This document shows, one piece after another, positions 8,807 through 17,631 of a DNA stretch of 64,000 nt (position 1 is its first letter; the number at the start of each line of letters is the position of its first letter). The notes below the pieces were generated by a model. It saw nothing but the letters and a program-made list of their open reading frames with translations, had not been told where the DNA came from and searched no databases. Origin of the DNA: Flavobacteriales bacterium 34_180_T64 (GTDB lineage Bacteria; Bacteroidota; Bacteroidia; Flavobacteriales; Flavobacteriaceae); assembly GCA_002162765.1 (NCBI GenBank), contig MAAR01000017.1, positions 62,001 through 126,000 of the forward strand, given 5' to 3'. A program made the translations under genes and the position numbers.

Positions 8807-10083
8807 TATATGAGTTCTGCTAGTGTTTTAGTTAGCGCTTTTCTACTGTATTGCTGTAATCCAATTGGATGCGTAGTTAGCGTATTTGTTTTATACGCTT
8901 CAAAATACAATAAAATTTGAGACTTTAAACATGCTTTTTCTAGGTAAGAAAAATAGGTCCCCGTGTTTGTTGATTTTATTATGGTCTCAACATCTGAAGC
9001 TTCTGGTCCCATTGCAAGTATAGGTGTATTAGTAACCATATATTCAAACAATTTTCCAGGTATTATTGCTTTAGTTTCTTCTGAATCAATTTCTATGAGT
9101 AATAACACTTGTGTCTGTAATTGTGCCTTTAAGGCCTCATCATGATTAATATATCCAAAATCTTTTGAGTATTTTGTAAGTCCAAAGGAATCAATAGATT
9201 CCATGACTTCAGCACTAACAACTCCAATTAACTGTAATTGAACCTGCTTTTCAAAATCAGGGAATTCATCTATTAATTCTCGCAAAGACTCCCATAGTAG
9301 TTTAGGATTGCGATCAGATAACAGTGATCCTATATGCGATAGTGTAAATTTGGAATCTTTCTTAAAATCAAATAATGGGTTTTTGTCATAGCCATTGGTG
9401 ATAACTGATATTGGTTGTTCCGTTTTTATACTAAACTCTTTCTTTGTGTTCTGACTTGTCACAATTAACTGATCTGCATTAGTTAAAACCTCTAATTCTA
9501 ATTTTTCGTGTTTTCGTCTAGAACTTTTGGTGAGTTTCAACTTTTTATGATACCCAATAGTGGTCCATGGATCTCTAAAATCAGCTAACCAATTGACTCC
9601 TAGTTTTTGTTTTAATTGTAAGCCAATTAAATGCAAACTATGTGGTGGCCCCGTAGTAATGATTGTATCTATTTGCTCATTTTGAATGTACTCGGCTAAA
9701 AACCTAACCGAAGGTTTAATCCAATATTTACGTGCATCAGGAATGAAAAAATTACCTCTAATATAAAGCATTAGTTTTTCTAAAAGCGATTGCTTTTTTT
9801 GCTTTGGAATTATACCTGAACTTATACGTTGTGACCTTTTATTCGATACGTAATTAGCGAAGCGATAGGGTTCCTTTATTGGCTGTCTAACAATTGTAAG
9901 TGTTTCCGAAACCTCAGATACAAGACTAGAGTCAATAATTGGATAATTCGGATCCTTTGGACAATAAATAATAGGGTCTATATTATAATCTGGTAGATAT
10001 TTAGCAAACTTCAACCAACGTTGAACTCCTGGGCCTCCAGCTGGTGGCCAATAATACGTTATTATGAGTGCCTTTTTACGCAC
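8806..10083 (-). CDS. Glycosyltransferase, GT4-like
   Basis: A 425-residue GT-B-fold protein. The N-terminus LIITYYWPPAGGPGVQRW is the glycine-rich acceptor-side motif usual in flavobacterial GT4-like enzymes. TTGPPHSLHLIGL and WLADFRDPWT follow near residues 143-175, and the donor-side domain carries SHIGSLLSDRNP near residue 250 and EYMVTNTPILAMGP near residue 345. No membrane segment is seen. Its start overlaps the end of the YfhO-like gene by 8 bases and its stop overlaps the flippase start, so the three are coupled. It most likely adds a sugar to a cell-surface glycan; donor and acceptor are unknown. Confidence 0.87.
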   Translation of the reverse strand: MRKKALIITYYWPPAGGPGVQRWLKFAKYLPDYNIDPIIYCPKDPNYPIIDSSLVSEVSETLTIVRQPIKEPYRFANYVSNKRSQRISSGIIPKQKKQSLLEKLMLYIRGNFFIPDARKYWIKPSVRFLAEYIQNEQIDTIITTGPPHSLHLIGLQLKQKLGVNWLADFRDPWTTIGYHKKLKLTKSSRRKHEKLELEVLTNADQLIVTSQNTKKEFSIKTEQPISVITNGYDKNPLFDFKKDSKFTLSHIGSLLSDRNPKLLWESLRELIDEFPDFEKQVQLQLIGVVSAEVMESIDSFGLTKYSKDFGYINHDEALKAQLQTQVLLLIEIDSEETKAIIPGKLFEYMVTNTPILAMGPEASDVETIIKSTNTGTYFSYLEKACLKSQILLYFEAYKTNTLTTHPIGLQQYSRKALTKTLAELI

Positions 10084-12520
10084 TGTTTTTTGATTTATTT
10101 TTAAAATTGTAGACTAAACCTCCAATTAACAATAGCATAAATAAAACTGAACTTCCCAAAGCAATTAAACTTCCTCTTTGCACAACTTCAGGTTCAAACT
10201 TAAATTCAATTGTATGCTGACCAGCACCTACTTCAAGTGCTCTCAAGACATAATTCACCCTTAAGTGATCTATTTCATTTCCATCGATATACGCCTTCCA
10301 ACCATGTGCATAATACACTTCGGAAAAGACTGCTAATCCAGCATTAGTATTATTGGATTCATACTTTAGATAATTTGGTTTGAATTCATTAAGCTGAATA
10401 TATGCTGTTGAATCCACCACAAATTCCTTAGATTCATAATTAGACATCGTAGTCACAGCTTTATCTCTTGTGTTTAAACTGTCCAATGCCATTATTTCTT
10501 CATTTGCGTCAGTCATCTGTTCCAGTTCAGAAACAAACCATGCGTTACCATTAGGATTTGTGTAATCAGTGCTTGCTTCTGAATTTCCAGATTGATCATC
10601 AATAATTACATATTTTGTATTAAGCATATTCAATACTTCCATGTTGTTTTTCATAATATGAAAATCAAATAATTCCTCAAAACGCTTGAGCTTCGCCGCA
10701 TGATATCCATTAATTGAGTTATGGAAATATGCTGTTCTGGCTGGTGCTCTATTTCCTTCATTAGAAACATCAAATACTCTAAATTGAGACTTATCCTCTA
10801 AAATTGTTTTATCAGCAGCATTAGCTTGATATGGTTTTTTGACTTGAATCGCTGAAACAAAATTGTCATTATTTACATAACGTCTATCAACGCCAATTAA
10901 ATCAAATAGTATTAGTGCGCAGAACGCAATCATTACTAGCTTTTCAGAGAACTTACGCCTTAGAAACATAAATATCGTTCCGGCAGAAAGTAAAACAAGT
11001 ACTAAACTTCTAATGGTATCAGTAGTGAAAAACGATTTTCTATCTAATCTTAGAGCATCTATAAAGGCTTCACCGTATTGACCATACCCTTGTCGGTATC
11101 TGCCGTCATTAGCTCCTACAAAATCGAATAATGAAGATTGAAAGATTAAAAACACCAAAGCCAATCCTGCAGTAATACCAACTGAATATTTCAATGCCTT
11201 CAGTTTTTCCTCTTTAGTTTCAAAATCATTAAACAATCTTGTAAGTCCAAAAATCGCTAAAACAGGTACACATAGCTCTAATAGGACTTGAATTGAACTT
11301 ACCGCTCTGAACTTATCATATAATGGCACGAAATCAATAAAAAAGTCTGTCAAAACCCCAAAATGCTTTCCATAAGATAACAACAGAGATAATAGCGTCC
11401 CCCCAACTAACCACCATTTTAATCGTCCTCTTACAAGAAAAAGCGCAAATACAAACAAAAATATAACCACCGCTCCAATATAAGCTGGTGCTTCTACAAT
11501 GGGCTGCGCTCCCCAATAAGTTGGCGTATGCTTGGCCTCATCAATTGCTTGTAATGGTGAAGCACCTATATCAAGAAAAAACGTATAGGTTTCCGAATCC
11601 TTACCAACATCTTCATTGCTTCCTCCTCCATAAAGACGTGGAATAAACAAATTGAAAGATTCCATTTTCCCATAACTATATTCAGTGATATAATCTTTAC
11701 TTAATCCCGTTGTACTTTCTTTCGGTGTTCCATCAGAAAGAATCGTCAACTCACTTTGGCCACGCGTACTTTCCTTAACGTATTCTTGGGTAGCCATTAT
11801 ACTAGTAGCATTTAAACCAATTCCTAGTATAACTGCGACGACTAATAATCCTACTGATTTGAAGTAATGTGGAAGCAATTTCTTTTTATATGCTTCTATT
11901 AAATAAACAATACCAAGAACGATAACTAGCAACAACAAATAGTAAGTCATTTGATAATGATTCGCAACTAATTCTAAAGCCATTGCTACGGCAGTCAACA
12001 AGAAACCAATAACGTATTTTCTTCTAAATGTGAGTACAATACCACTTAAAACAAGAGGCATATATGCTATGGCATGTGCTTTACTATTATGTCCAACACC
12101 AAGTATAATAATAAGATAGGTAGAAAATCCAAAAGCCATGGCACCAAGAGCGGCTAATTTATATTCAATTTTCAGTGTAAGTAACAATATATAAAACCCT
12201 AAAAAATAGATAAATAGATAATCTGCAGGCCTTGGAAGAAACCTTAAAAATAAGTCTAGTTTTTTAATATAATTATGAGGATATTTTGCACCTAATTGAT
12301 AGGTTGGCATTCCACCAAATGCAGCATTCGTCCAATAGGTTTCCTGTTTATTTTCGATTCTAAAGTCGGTCTGCTGTTTAGACATTCCAATATAGTGCAT
12401 GATATCGCTTTGAAAAATCTGTTTGCCTTTTAAAACCGGATTAAAATATGCCAATGAAATAATGACAAACCCAACTAATACAATTAGATGAGGTATTACT
12501 TTTTTGAAAGAAAATTGCAT
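10076..12520 (-). CDS. YfhO-family membrane protein
   Basis: An 814-residue protein with many hydrophobic helices over residues 10-570 and again at the C-terminus, separated by a soluble region of about 200 residues (570-785). The sequence NPVLKGKQIFQSDIMHYIGM, the repeated LGVGHNSKAHAIAYMPL and the C-terminal YAHGWKAYIDG are characteristic of YfhO-like proteins. Those belong with polyprenyl-phosphate-dependent GT-C-type glycosyltransferases in Gram-positives; in Bacteroidota the target is not established. It lies between DUF4834 and the GT4-like gene in the operon, supporting a role in envelope glycan modification. Confidence 0.85.
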   Translation of the reverse strand: MQFSFKKVIPHLIVLVGFVIISLAYFNPVLKGKQIFQSDIMHYIGMSKQQTDFRIENKQETYWTNAAFGGMPTYQLGAKYPHNYIKKLDLFLRFLPRPADYLFIYFLGFYILLLTLKIEYKLAALGAMAFGFSTYLIIILGVGHNSKAHAIAYMPLVLSGIVLTFRRKYVIGFLLTAVAMALELVANHYQMTYYLLLLVIVLGIVYLIEAYKKKLLPHYFKSVGLLVVAVILGIGLNATSIMATQEYVKESTRGQSELTILSDGTPKESTTGLSKDYITEYSYGKMESFNLFIPRLYGGGSNEDVGKDSETYTFFLDIGASPLQAIDEAKHTPTYWGAQPIVEAPAYIGAVVIFLFVFALFLVRGRLKWWLVGGTLLSLLLSYGKHFGVLTDFFIDFVPLYDKFRAVSSIQVLLELCVPVLAIFGLTRLFNDFETKEEKLKALKYSVGITAGLALVFLIFQSSLFDFVGANDGRYRQGYGQYGEAFIDALRLDRKSFFTTDTIRSLVLVLLSAGTIFMFLRRKFSEKLVMIAFCALILFDLIGVDRRYVNNDNFVSAIQVKKPYQANAADKTILEDKSQFRVFDVSNEGNRAPARTAYFHNSINGYHAAKLKRFEELFDFHIMKNNMEVLNMLNTKYVIIDDQSGNSEASTDYTNPNGNAWFVSELEQMTDANEEIMALDSLNTRDKAVTTMSNYESKEFVVDSTAYIQLNEFKPNYLKYESNNTNAGLAVFSEVYYAHGWKAYIDGNEIDHLRVNYVLRALEVGAGQHTIEFKFEPEVVQRGSLIALGSSVLFMLLLIGGLVYNFKNKSKNSA

Positions 12521-12550
12521 GAATCTATTTTAAAAGAATGATTGTGAAAA

Positions 12551-12835
12551 TTAATCAATTTCTTCGTAATCTATATATTCTCCTACATTTTTATTTGAAG
12601 AGGTATCAGATTGTGGCACTTTATCAATAACGGTTTCTCCTTCTTTATGCGATGCACCTTTAGTCTTTTGTTCTTGTTGATTAAATTGTTGTCCAAAACG
12701 CTCTTGCATTTTTTTAGACATATATCTTAACAAATACGGTGCAAAAATTCTTGATAAAATTTTTACCCCATAATAAATCAATAGTATAATTAAAATCGTT
12801 CTTAAAAAACCCATAAACGATGCTGTTTGTAACAT
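12551..12835 (-). CDS. DUF4834-type small membrane protein
   Basis: A 94-residue protein with one membrane helix (FLRTILIILLIYYGVKIL), then FAPYLLRYMSKKMQERFG and a hydrophilic tail ending YEEID. The arrangement matches DUF4834, a small Bacteroidota family that I remember next to YfhO. It is the first gene of the glycan operon, 30 bases before the YfhO-like gene, and follows a TAnnTTTG element on the minus strand. Function is unknown. Confidence 0.8.
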   Translation of the reverse strand: MLQTASFMGFLRTILIILLIYYGVKILSRIFAPYLLRYMSKKMQERFGQQFNQQEQKTKGASHKEGETVIDKVPQSDTSSNKNVGEYIDYEEID

Positions 12836-12851
12836 TAATGAAATATTTTTT

Positions 12852-12859
12852 CAAAAATA
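12852..12859 (-). promoter_or_regulatory. Putative -7 element of the glycan operon
   Basis: Reads TATTTTTG on the minus strand, fitting TAnnTTTG, 17 bases upstream of the DUF4834 start. The divergent gene has its own element 55 bases away. Confidence 0.5.
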
Positions 12860-12913
12860 CAATTATCAGCGTTTAAAATCAGTTATAAATACTTAAAAAA
12901 AATATAAAATCTC

Positions 12914-12921
12914 TATATTTG
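12914..12921 (+). promoter_or_regulatory. Putative -7 element for the barrel protein gene
   Basis: TATATTTG, 17 bases before the ATG at 12939. No convincing -33 element. Confidence 0.5.
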
Positions 12922-12938
12922 AATCAAACTAATAACCA

Positions 12939-13919
12939 ATGAAATCAATCAAATTCTATCTACTACTTATTAGTCTTGGGTTATCTTTTAATGGATTCTC
13001 TCAATATACTGACGTCATTAATTCTAACAGACCAGGTGTGTCTAGAAGCGCCTTTTCTGTGGGTACTAATGTAGCACAGTTAGAAGTTGGTCCATTCCTT
13101 ATTAAAGAGGAACACACGCCTTTAAAGTATGAAGTGTCTGGATTTGGGGTTGATTTTGCAGCTAGATATGGGTTATTGTTAGAAGAATTAGAACTTAATA
13201 TTGAAGGAACATACCAGAATGATACATTTACAGATAGTCGATCAATAATATCAACTGAAAATAAACGTTCTAACTTCAAGAATTTTGCAATTGGGGCAAA
13301 GTATCTCGTATACGACCCTTATAAAAACGCTGGAGAAGACAAACCAAATTTATACAGTTATCATGACAACAGAACGTTTAAATGGAACTCTTTAATTCCA
13401 GCTGTTGGTGTTTATCTCGGCGCAAATTTTGACAGTAAAAACAACTCTTATTTACCACCTGGAGTTGAGGGATTTAGTCCAAAAGTAATGGTAGCTACCC
13501 AAAACAATTTTTCTGGAGGCTGGGTTTTCGTAATGAATTTGATTAAAGATAGAATTGGAACAGATTATTCAGAATTTCAATACATTCTCACATTAACACA
13601 TTCGTTTAATCCAAAATGGGTCATATTTGCAGAAACACAAGGGATTAAAAGCGATTATTATGCGGATAATTTATTTAGTTTCGGAGGTGCTTATTTATTA
13701 AGTAAAGATTTTCAATTGGATACTGCTATTAAACTAAATACAAAAGACACGCCATCGGTATTCGGAATAAATTTTGGTGCATCTTACCGTTTTGATTTCC
13801 ATAAAGACAAAGAAGATAATGGTACATCAGCTGATGAAGAAGGCAAGCGCAAAAAAAGACGAGGCAAGAATAAGAAGAAGAAAAAAGAAATTGATTTTAC
13901 AGATGACGGCAGACTTTAA
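12939..13919 (+). CDS. Outer-membrane beta-barrel protein (MetA-pathway transporter-like)
   Basis: A 326-residue protein with a signal peptide cut near FNGFSQ, then INSNRPGVSRSAFSVG, alternating amphipathic strands through residue 290, and a polar, strongly basic tail (KRKKRRGKNKKKKKE). The early NRPG..S..VG motif and strand pattern resemble the Phenol_MetA_deg family of putative outer-membrane transporters (PF13557, from memory). Substrate is unknown. The Lys/Arg tail after the last strand is unusual for an outer-membrane barrel, whose C-terminus normally ends in an aromatic residue. Twelve bases separate it from the next gene, so the two form an operon closed by the terminator at 15054. Confidence 0.72.
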   Translation: MKSIKFYLLLISLGLSFNGFSQYTDVINSNRPGVSRSAFSVGTNVAQLEVGPFLIKEEHTPLKYEVSGFGVDFAARYGLLLEELELNIEGTYQNDTFTDSRSIISTENKRSNFKNFAIGAKYLVYDPYKNAGEDKPNLYSYHDNRTFKWNSLIPAVGVYLGANFDSKNNSYLPPGVEGFSPKVMVATQNNFSGGWVFVMNLIKDRIGTDYSEFQYILTLTHSFNPKWVIFAETQGIKSDYYADNLFSFGGAYLLSKDFQLDTAIKLNTKDTPSVFGINFGASYRFDFHKDKEDNGTSADEEGKRKKRRGKNKKKKKEIDFTDDGRL

Positions 13920-13931
13920 GCCTTTTACTTT

Positions 13932-15053
13932 ATGATTATAATAAAAGAAATTCATTCCAAAAAAGATTTAAAGGCATTCGTTAAGTTTCCTTTTAAACTT
14001 TATGAAAACTCAAAATATTGGGTTCCTCCTATTATTAAAGAAGAATTAAAAACTTTCGATAAAAAAGTTAATCCTGTTTTTAAGGATGCTGAAGCGCGGT
14101 TTTTATTGGCCTATGATGGGAATGAAATTGTGGGTCGTGTTGCTTCCATTATAAATTGGATAGAAGTAAAAGGACAAAATCAAAAAAAAATGCGTTTTGG
14201 CTGGTTTGATGCCATTGATGATCTTAACGTCACTAAAGCACTTCTAGAAAAAGTGCATGAAATTGGCAAACAAAACAACTTAGAATATGTTGAAGGCCCA
14301 GTTGGGTTTTCAAATTTAGATAAGGTAGGTGTTTTAACACATGGATTCGATGAGATTGGAAGTATGATTACCTGGCATAATCACCCCTATTATGCTGAAC
14401 ATTTCAAAAGTTTAAATTATGAAGTGGCAAAAACGTATTCAGAAAACAAAATGGAATTCAAAAATATATTGCCCGAATTCTTTTCTAGAATACAAACTTT
14501 GATTAAAAAAAGATATCAGCTAAGAGCTTTAAATTTTACTAGTAATAAGGACATTTTACCTTATACTGATGAAATGTTTGAGGTCTTTTCAAAATCTCAT
14601 GCTGTATTATCATCATTTGTTGAAATCAACCAAGAACAACGTGATTATTTTAAGAAAAAATTTATAGGTTTTCTTAATCCTGAATATGTAAAGTTTGTAG
14701 TGGATAAAGATGATAAACTTGTTGGATTTGGAATTGTAACACCATCATTCGCTGAGGCCTTGCAAAAAATGAATGGTAAACTATTTCCTTTTGGATTAGG
14801 CCATTTATTACATGCTAAGAAGCATGCAAAAACGGTAACCTTTTATTTGATTGGCGTACTCCCAGAATATCAAAACAAAGGCGTTACTGCCATAATCTTT
14901 CATGAATTTCACAAGACTTTTTCTGAAAAAGGTATCACAATGTGTATAAGAGGTCCCGAATTAGACGACAATGTGGCGATTCAAAAGTTATGGAAGAATT
15001 TCAAGCCAGTTACACATAAAAGACGGTGTACGTTTAAGAAAAATATAGCCTAA
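13932..15053 (+). CDS. GNAT-like acyltransferase (YghO-type)
   Basis: A 373-residue cytosolic protein. The start VKFPFKLYENSKYWVPPI, then LLAYDGNEIVGRVASIIN near residue 60, and GVLPEYQNKGVTAIIFHEF near residue 310, which resembles the acyl-CoA binding loop of GNAT folds, place it in a family I know as YghO-like hypothetical proteins. The central EGPVGFSNLDKVGVL block is well conserved in that family. The substrate is unknown. It is co-transcribed with the barrel protein upstream. Confidence 0.65.
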   Translation: MIIIKEIHSKKDLKAFVKFPFKLYENSKYWVPPIIKEELKTFDKKVNPVFKDAEARFLLAYDGNEIVGRVASIINWIEVKGQNQKKMRFGWFDAIDDLNVTKALLEKVHEIGKQNNLEYVEGPVGFSNLDKVGVLTHGFDEIGSMITWHNHPYYAEHFKSLNYEVAKTYSENKMEFKNILPEFFSRIQTLIKKRYQLRALNFTSNKDILPYTDEMFEVFSKSHAVLSSFVEINQEQRDYFKKKFIGFLNPEYVKFVVDKDDKLVGFGIVTPSFAEALQKMNGKLFPFGLGHLLHAKKHAKTVTFYLIGVLPEYQNKGVTAIIFHEFHKTFSEKGITMCIRGPELDDNVAIQKLWKNFKPVTHKRRCTFKKNIA

Positions 15054-15085
15054 AAAAAACCACTATGAGAATAGTGGTTTTTTTT
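15054..15085. terminator. Bidirectional intrinsic terminator
   Basis: A-rich stretch, ACCACTAT/ATAGTGGT stem with 4-nt loop GAGA, then a T run; symmetrical, so it serves both the 13932 gene and the convergent 15105 gene. Confidence 0.85.
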
Positions 15086-15104
15086 ATGAATATTTATTAT
15101 AATT

Positions 15105-16364
15105 TTACTCACCCATAGCTGCAATCACTGCTGCAGATAAACGTCTATAAGTTCCATTTTCCAATCGTTCTCTAATTGCTTCAAAAGCATCCAAAGTTTC
15201 AGTTACATCTTGTATCGTATGCGTAGCCGTAGGTATTAAACGTAATAAAATTAATCCTTTAGGTATCACAGGATAAACAACTATCGAACAAAATATACCA
15301 TAGTTTTCTCTTAAATCACGAACTAAAGCCATCGCTTCAGGAATACTTCCTTTTAAATACACAGGAGTAACGCAACTTTGTGTAGTACCAATATCAAATC
15401 CACGCTTTTTCAAACCAGATTGCAAAGCATCTGTATTTTCCCACAATTTGGCCTTTAATTCAGGCATTGTTTTCAGCATATCTAAACGCTTTAACGCACC
15501 TACAACCAATTGCATTTGCAATGATTTTGCGAACATTTGAGAACGCAAGTTATACTTTAAATAATCAATAATCTCTTTGTCAGCAGCGATAAACGCTCCT
15601 GTACTAGCCAATGATTTTGCAAATGTAGCAAAGTACACGTCTATGTCATCTTGAACACCTTGCTCTTCTCCTGCTCCAGCACCAGATGCACCTAATGTTC
15701 CGAAACCATGAGCGTCGTCGACAAAGAATCGGAAATTAAATTTCTTTTTGAGCTCAACAATTTCTTTAAGACGACCTTGTTCACCTCTCATACCGAACAC
15801 ACCTTCAGAAATCACTAAAATTCCGCCTCCAGTTTGCTCAGCCATTTTTGTAGCGCGCTCAAGATTCTTTTCTAAACTTACAATATCATTGTGTTTATAC
15901 GTAAAACGTTTTCCCATGTGTAAGCGTACACCATCTATTATACATGCATGTGCATCAACATCATAAACTATAATATCATCTTTAGCAACTAAGGCATCAA
16001 TTGTTGAAACCATACCTTGATATCCAAAATTCAAAAGGTAAGCCGATTCTTTATTTACAAATTGAGCTAACTCATTTTGCAGTTTTTCATGTAAATCTGT
16101 ATGGCCCGACATCATTCTAGCGCCCATAGGATACGCAGATCCATATTGAGCAGCCGCTTCAGCATCAGCTTTTCTAACTTCAGGATGATTAGCTAAACCA
16201 AGATAATCATTGATACTCCAAGTGATAACGTCTTTACCTTGGAATTTCATTCTATTCGATATTTGACCTTCTAATTTAGGAAACACAAAATACCCTTCAG
16301 CTTGTGCTGCCCATTTTCCTAGAGGTCCCTTATCTTTATAAATTTTTTCAAATAAATCTTTCAT
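15105..16364 (-). CDS. Alpha-oxoamine synthase, probable cysteate-fatty acyltransferase (capnine synthesis)
   Basis: A 419-residue PLP enzyme of the alpha-oxoamine synthase group (BioF, Kbl, serine palmitoyltransferase). The PLP lysine is K250 in TFAKS, DDAHG at 216-220 binds the cofactor, and SINDYLGLANHPEV at about 50-63 is the family N-terminal motif. BioF is about 385 residues and Kbl about 398, so this longer form fits the Bacteroidota serine-palmitoyltransferase-like enzymes. In Flavobacterium and relatives such an enzyme condenses L-cysteate with a branched acyl-CoA to 3-ketocapnine, the sulfonolipid precursor needed for efficient gliding. The neighbouring cysteate-synthase-like gene, same strand and 154 bases upstream, supports that role over plain sphingolipid synthesis. 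Substrate choice is inference. Confidence 0.75.
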   Translation of the reverse strand: MKDLFEKIYKDKGPLGKWAAQAEGYFVFPKLEGQISNRMKFQGKDVITWSINDYLGLANHPEVRKADAEAAAQYGSAYPMGARMMSGHTDLHEKLQNELAQFVNKESAYLLNFGYQGMVSTIDALVAKDDIIVYDVDAHACIIDGVRLHMGKRFTYKHNDIVSLEKNLERATKMAEQTGGGILVISEGVFGMRGEQGRLKEIVELKKKFNFRFFVDDAHGFGTLGASGAGAGEEQGVQDDIDVYFATFAKSLASTGAFIAADKEIIDYLKYNLRSQMFAKSLQMQLVVGALKRLDMLKTMPELKAKLWENTDALQSGLKKRGFDIGTTQSCVTPVYLKGSIPEAMALVRDLRENYGIFCSIVVYPVIPKGLILLRLIPTATHTIQDVTETLDAFEAIRERLENGTYRRLSAAVIAAMGE

Positions 16365-16394
16365 TCAAGCTATATTAGTCTTAATTAGTATGGG

Positions 16395-16402
16395 CAAAAT
16401 TA
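16395..16402 (-). promoter_or_regulatory. Putative -7 element for the acyltransferase gene
   Basis: Reads TAATTTTG on the minus strand, 31 bases upstream of the start at 16364. Together with the terminator at 16463-16499 it suggests the acyltransferase has its own transcript. Confidence 0.5.
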
Positions 16403-16462
16403 ATTAATTATATCATGATTGCATAATTAATTTATAAACTTGTGTTCATAACCCATTAAACA

Positions 16463-16499
16463 CAAAAATCCTATCATATCTTTTCAATATAATAGGATT
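16463..16499 (-). terminator. Intrinsic terminator after the cysteate-synthase-like gene
   Basis: An 8-bp perfect stem AATCCTAT/ATAGGATT (16467-16474 with 16492-16499), 17-nt loop; on the minus strand it is followed by a T run. Confidence 0.65.
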
Positions 16500-16518
16500 C
16501 AATATTATTATATCTCTT

Positions 16519-17559
16519 CTATTTTATGTACTGAATAGTTTCAACGGCAGAGGTGCTTTTACTATCAAAAAAACCTTGATCTTCCATCCATTTATCACTA
16601 TATATTTTACTCATATATCTAGATCCATGATCAGGAAAAATAACAACTACCTTATCCCCTTTCTTAAATTCACCAGAATCACTTAATTGCTTCAAGGCTT
16701 GCATTGCTGCGCCACTAGTATAACCAACAAATAATCCTTCAGTTCTTGAGATTTCTCTTGCTGTATGTGCACTTTCTTCATCAGTAACCTTTACAAATTT
16801 ATCAATCAAATCAAAATTGGTAGCAGTTGGAATTAAGTTTTTACCCAATCCTTCTATTCTATAAGGATAAATCTCTTTATCATCAAACTCACGTGTTTCA
16901 TGATATTTCTTTAATACTGAACCAAAAGCATCAACGCCTATGATTTTAATATTAGGATTTTTTTCTTTTAAAAATTTAGCCGTTCCAGAAATTGTTCCTC
17001 CAGTTCCACTACAGGCAACTAAATGCGTGATTTCACCTTCAGTTTGAGACCATATTTCCGGTCCTGTAGAATTATAATGTGCATTAATATTCAGTTTATT
17101 GAAATATTGGTTAATATAAATTGAACCTTTTATTTCGGTATGTAAACGTTTTGCAACTTCATAATAAGAACGTGGATCATCCGCACTAACATGAGCTGGA
17201 CACACATATACTTGTGCTCCCATTGATTTCAACATGTCAATTTTATCAGCAGACGATTTAGAACTTACGGCTAAAACACAGTCATAACCTTTAATAATAC
17301 TTACCATGGCTATACTAAATCCAGTATTTCCAGATGTAGTTTCTATAATGGTATCACCAGGCTTTAAAATACCTAGTCTTTCAGCTTCTTCAATGATATG
17401 TAATGCAATTCTATCTTTTGTAGAATGCCCAGGATTGAAAGCTTCAACCTTAGCATAAAAATCGCCATCAAAACTAGAGGCTATCTTATTTAATTTAATT
17501 AGAGGTGTCTTGCCAATTAGCTGCAACACATTATCAAATACGTGTATGTCTTGTTTCAT
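16519..17559 (-). CDS. Cysteate synthase-like / cystathionine beta-synthase-like PLP lyase
   Basis: A 346-residue fold-type II PLP enzyme. [11 protein letters not shown] opens the domain, the PLP lysine is K48 in GHSTKDR, TSGNTG at 75-80 is the substrate loop, and [10 protein letters not shown] at 183-192 binds phosphate. The core is cysteine synthase-like without a CBS regulatory domain. Proximity to the alpha-oxoamine synthase points to the first step of capnine synthesis: L-cysteate from phosphoserine and sulfite. The alternative is cystathionine beta-synthase or O-acetylserine lyase in ordinary sulfur metabolism, which share all the motifs named here. Sequence alone does not decide. Confidence 0.7.
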   Translation of the reverse strand: MKQDIHVFDNVLQLIGKTPLIKLNKIASSFDGDFYAKVEAFNPGHSTKDRIALHIIEEAERLGILKPGDTIIETTSGNTGFSIAMVSIIKGYDCVLAVSSKSSADKIDMLKSMGAQVYVCPAHVSADDPRSYYEVAKRLHTEIKGSIYINQYFNKLNINAHYNSTGPEIWSQTEGEITHLVACSGTGGTISGTAKFLKEKNPNIKIIGVDAFGSVLKKYHETREFDDKEIYPYRIEGLGKNLIPTATNFDLIDKFVKVTDEESAHTAREISRTEGLFVGYTSGAAMQALKQLSDSGEFKKGDKVVVIFPDHGSRYMSKIYSDKWMEDQGFFDSKSTSAVETIQYIK

Positions 17560-17608
17560 AAATGCTATTTATCAGATACAAATTATAAAAATGTAACCTA
17601 AAACCTCG

Positions 17609-17616
17609 CAAAAATA
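17609..17616 (-). promoter_or_regulatory. Putative -7 element for the cysteate-synthase-like gene
   Basis: Reads TATTTTTG on the minus strand, 50 bases upstream of the start at 17559, in the gap after the oligopeptidase stop. Confidence 0.45.
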
Positions 17617-17631
17617 AGTGTTTTTTTTGAA

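Noticed and set aside
15105-16364. BioF or Kbl function for the alpha-oxoamine synthase
   Set aside because: Neither bio nor tdh genes lie near it, and it is longer than both. The cysteate-synthase-like neighbour points elsewhere, though substrate choice remains inferred.
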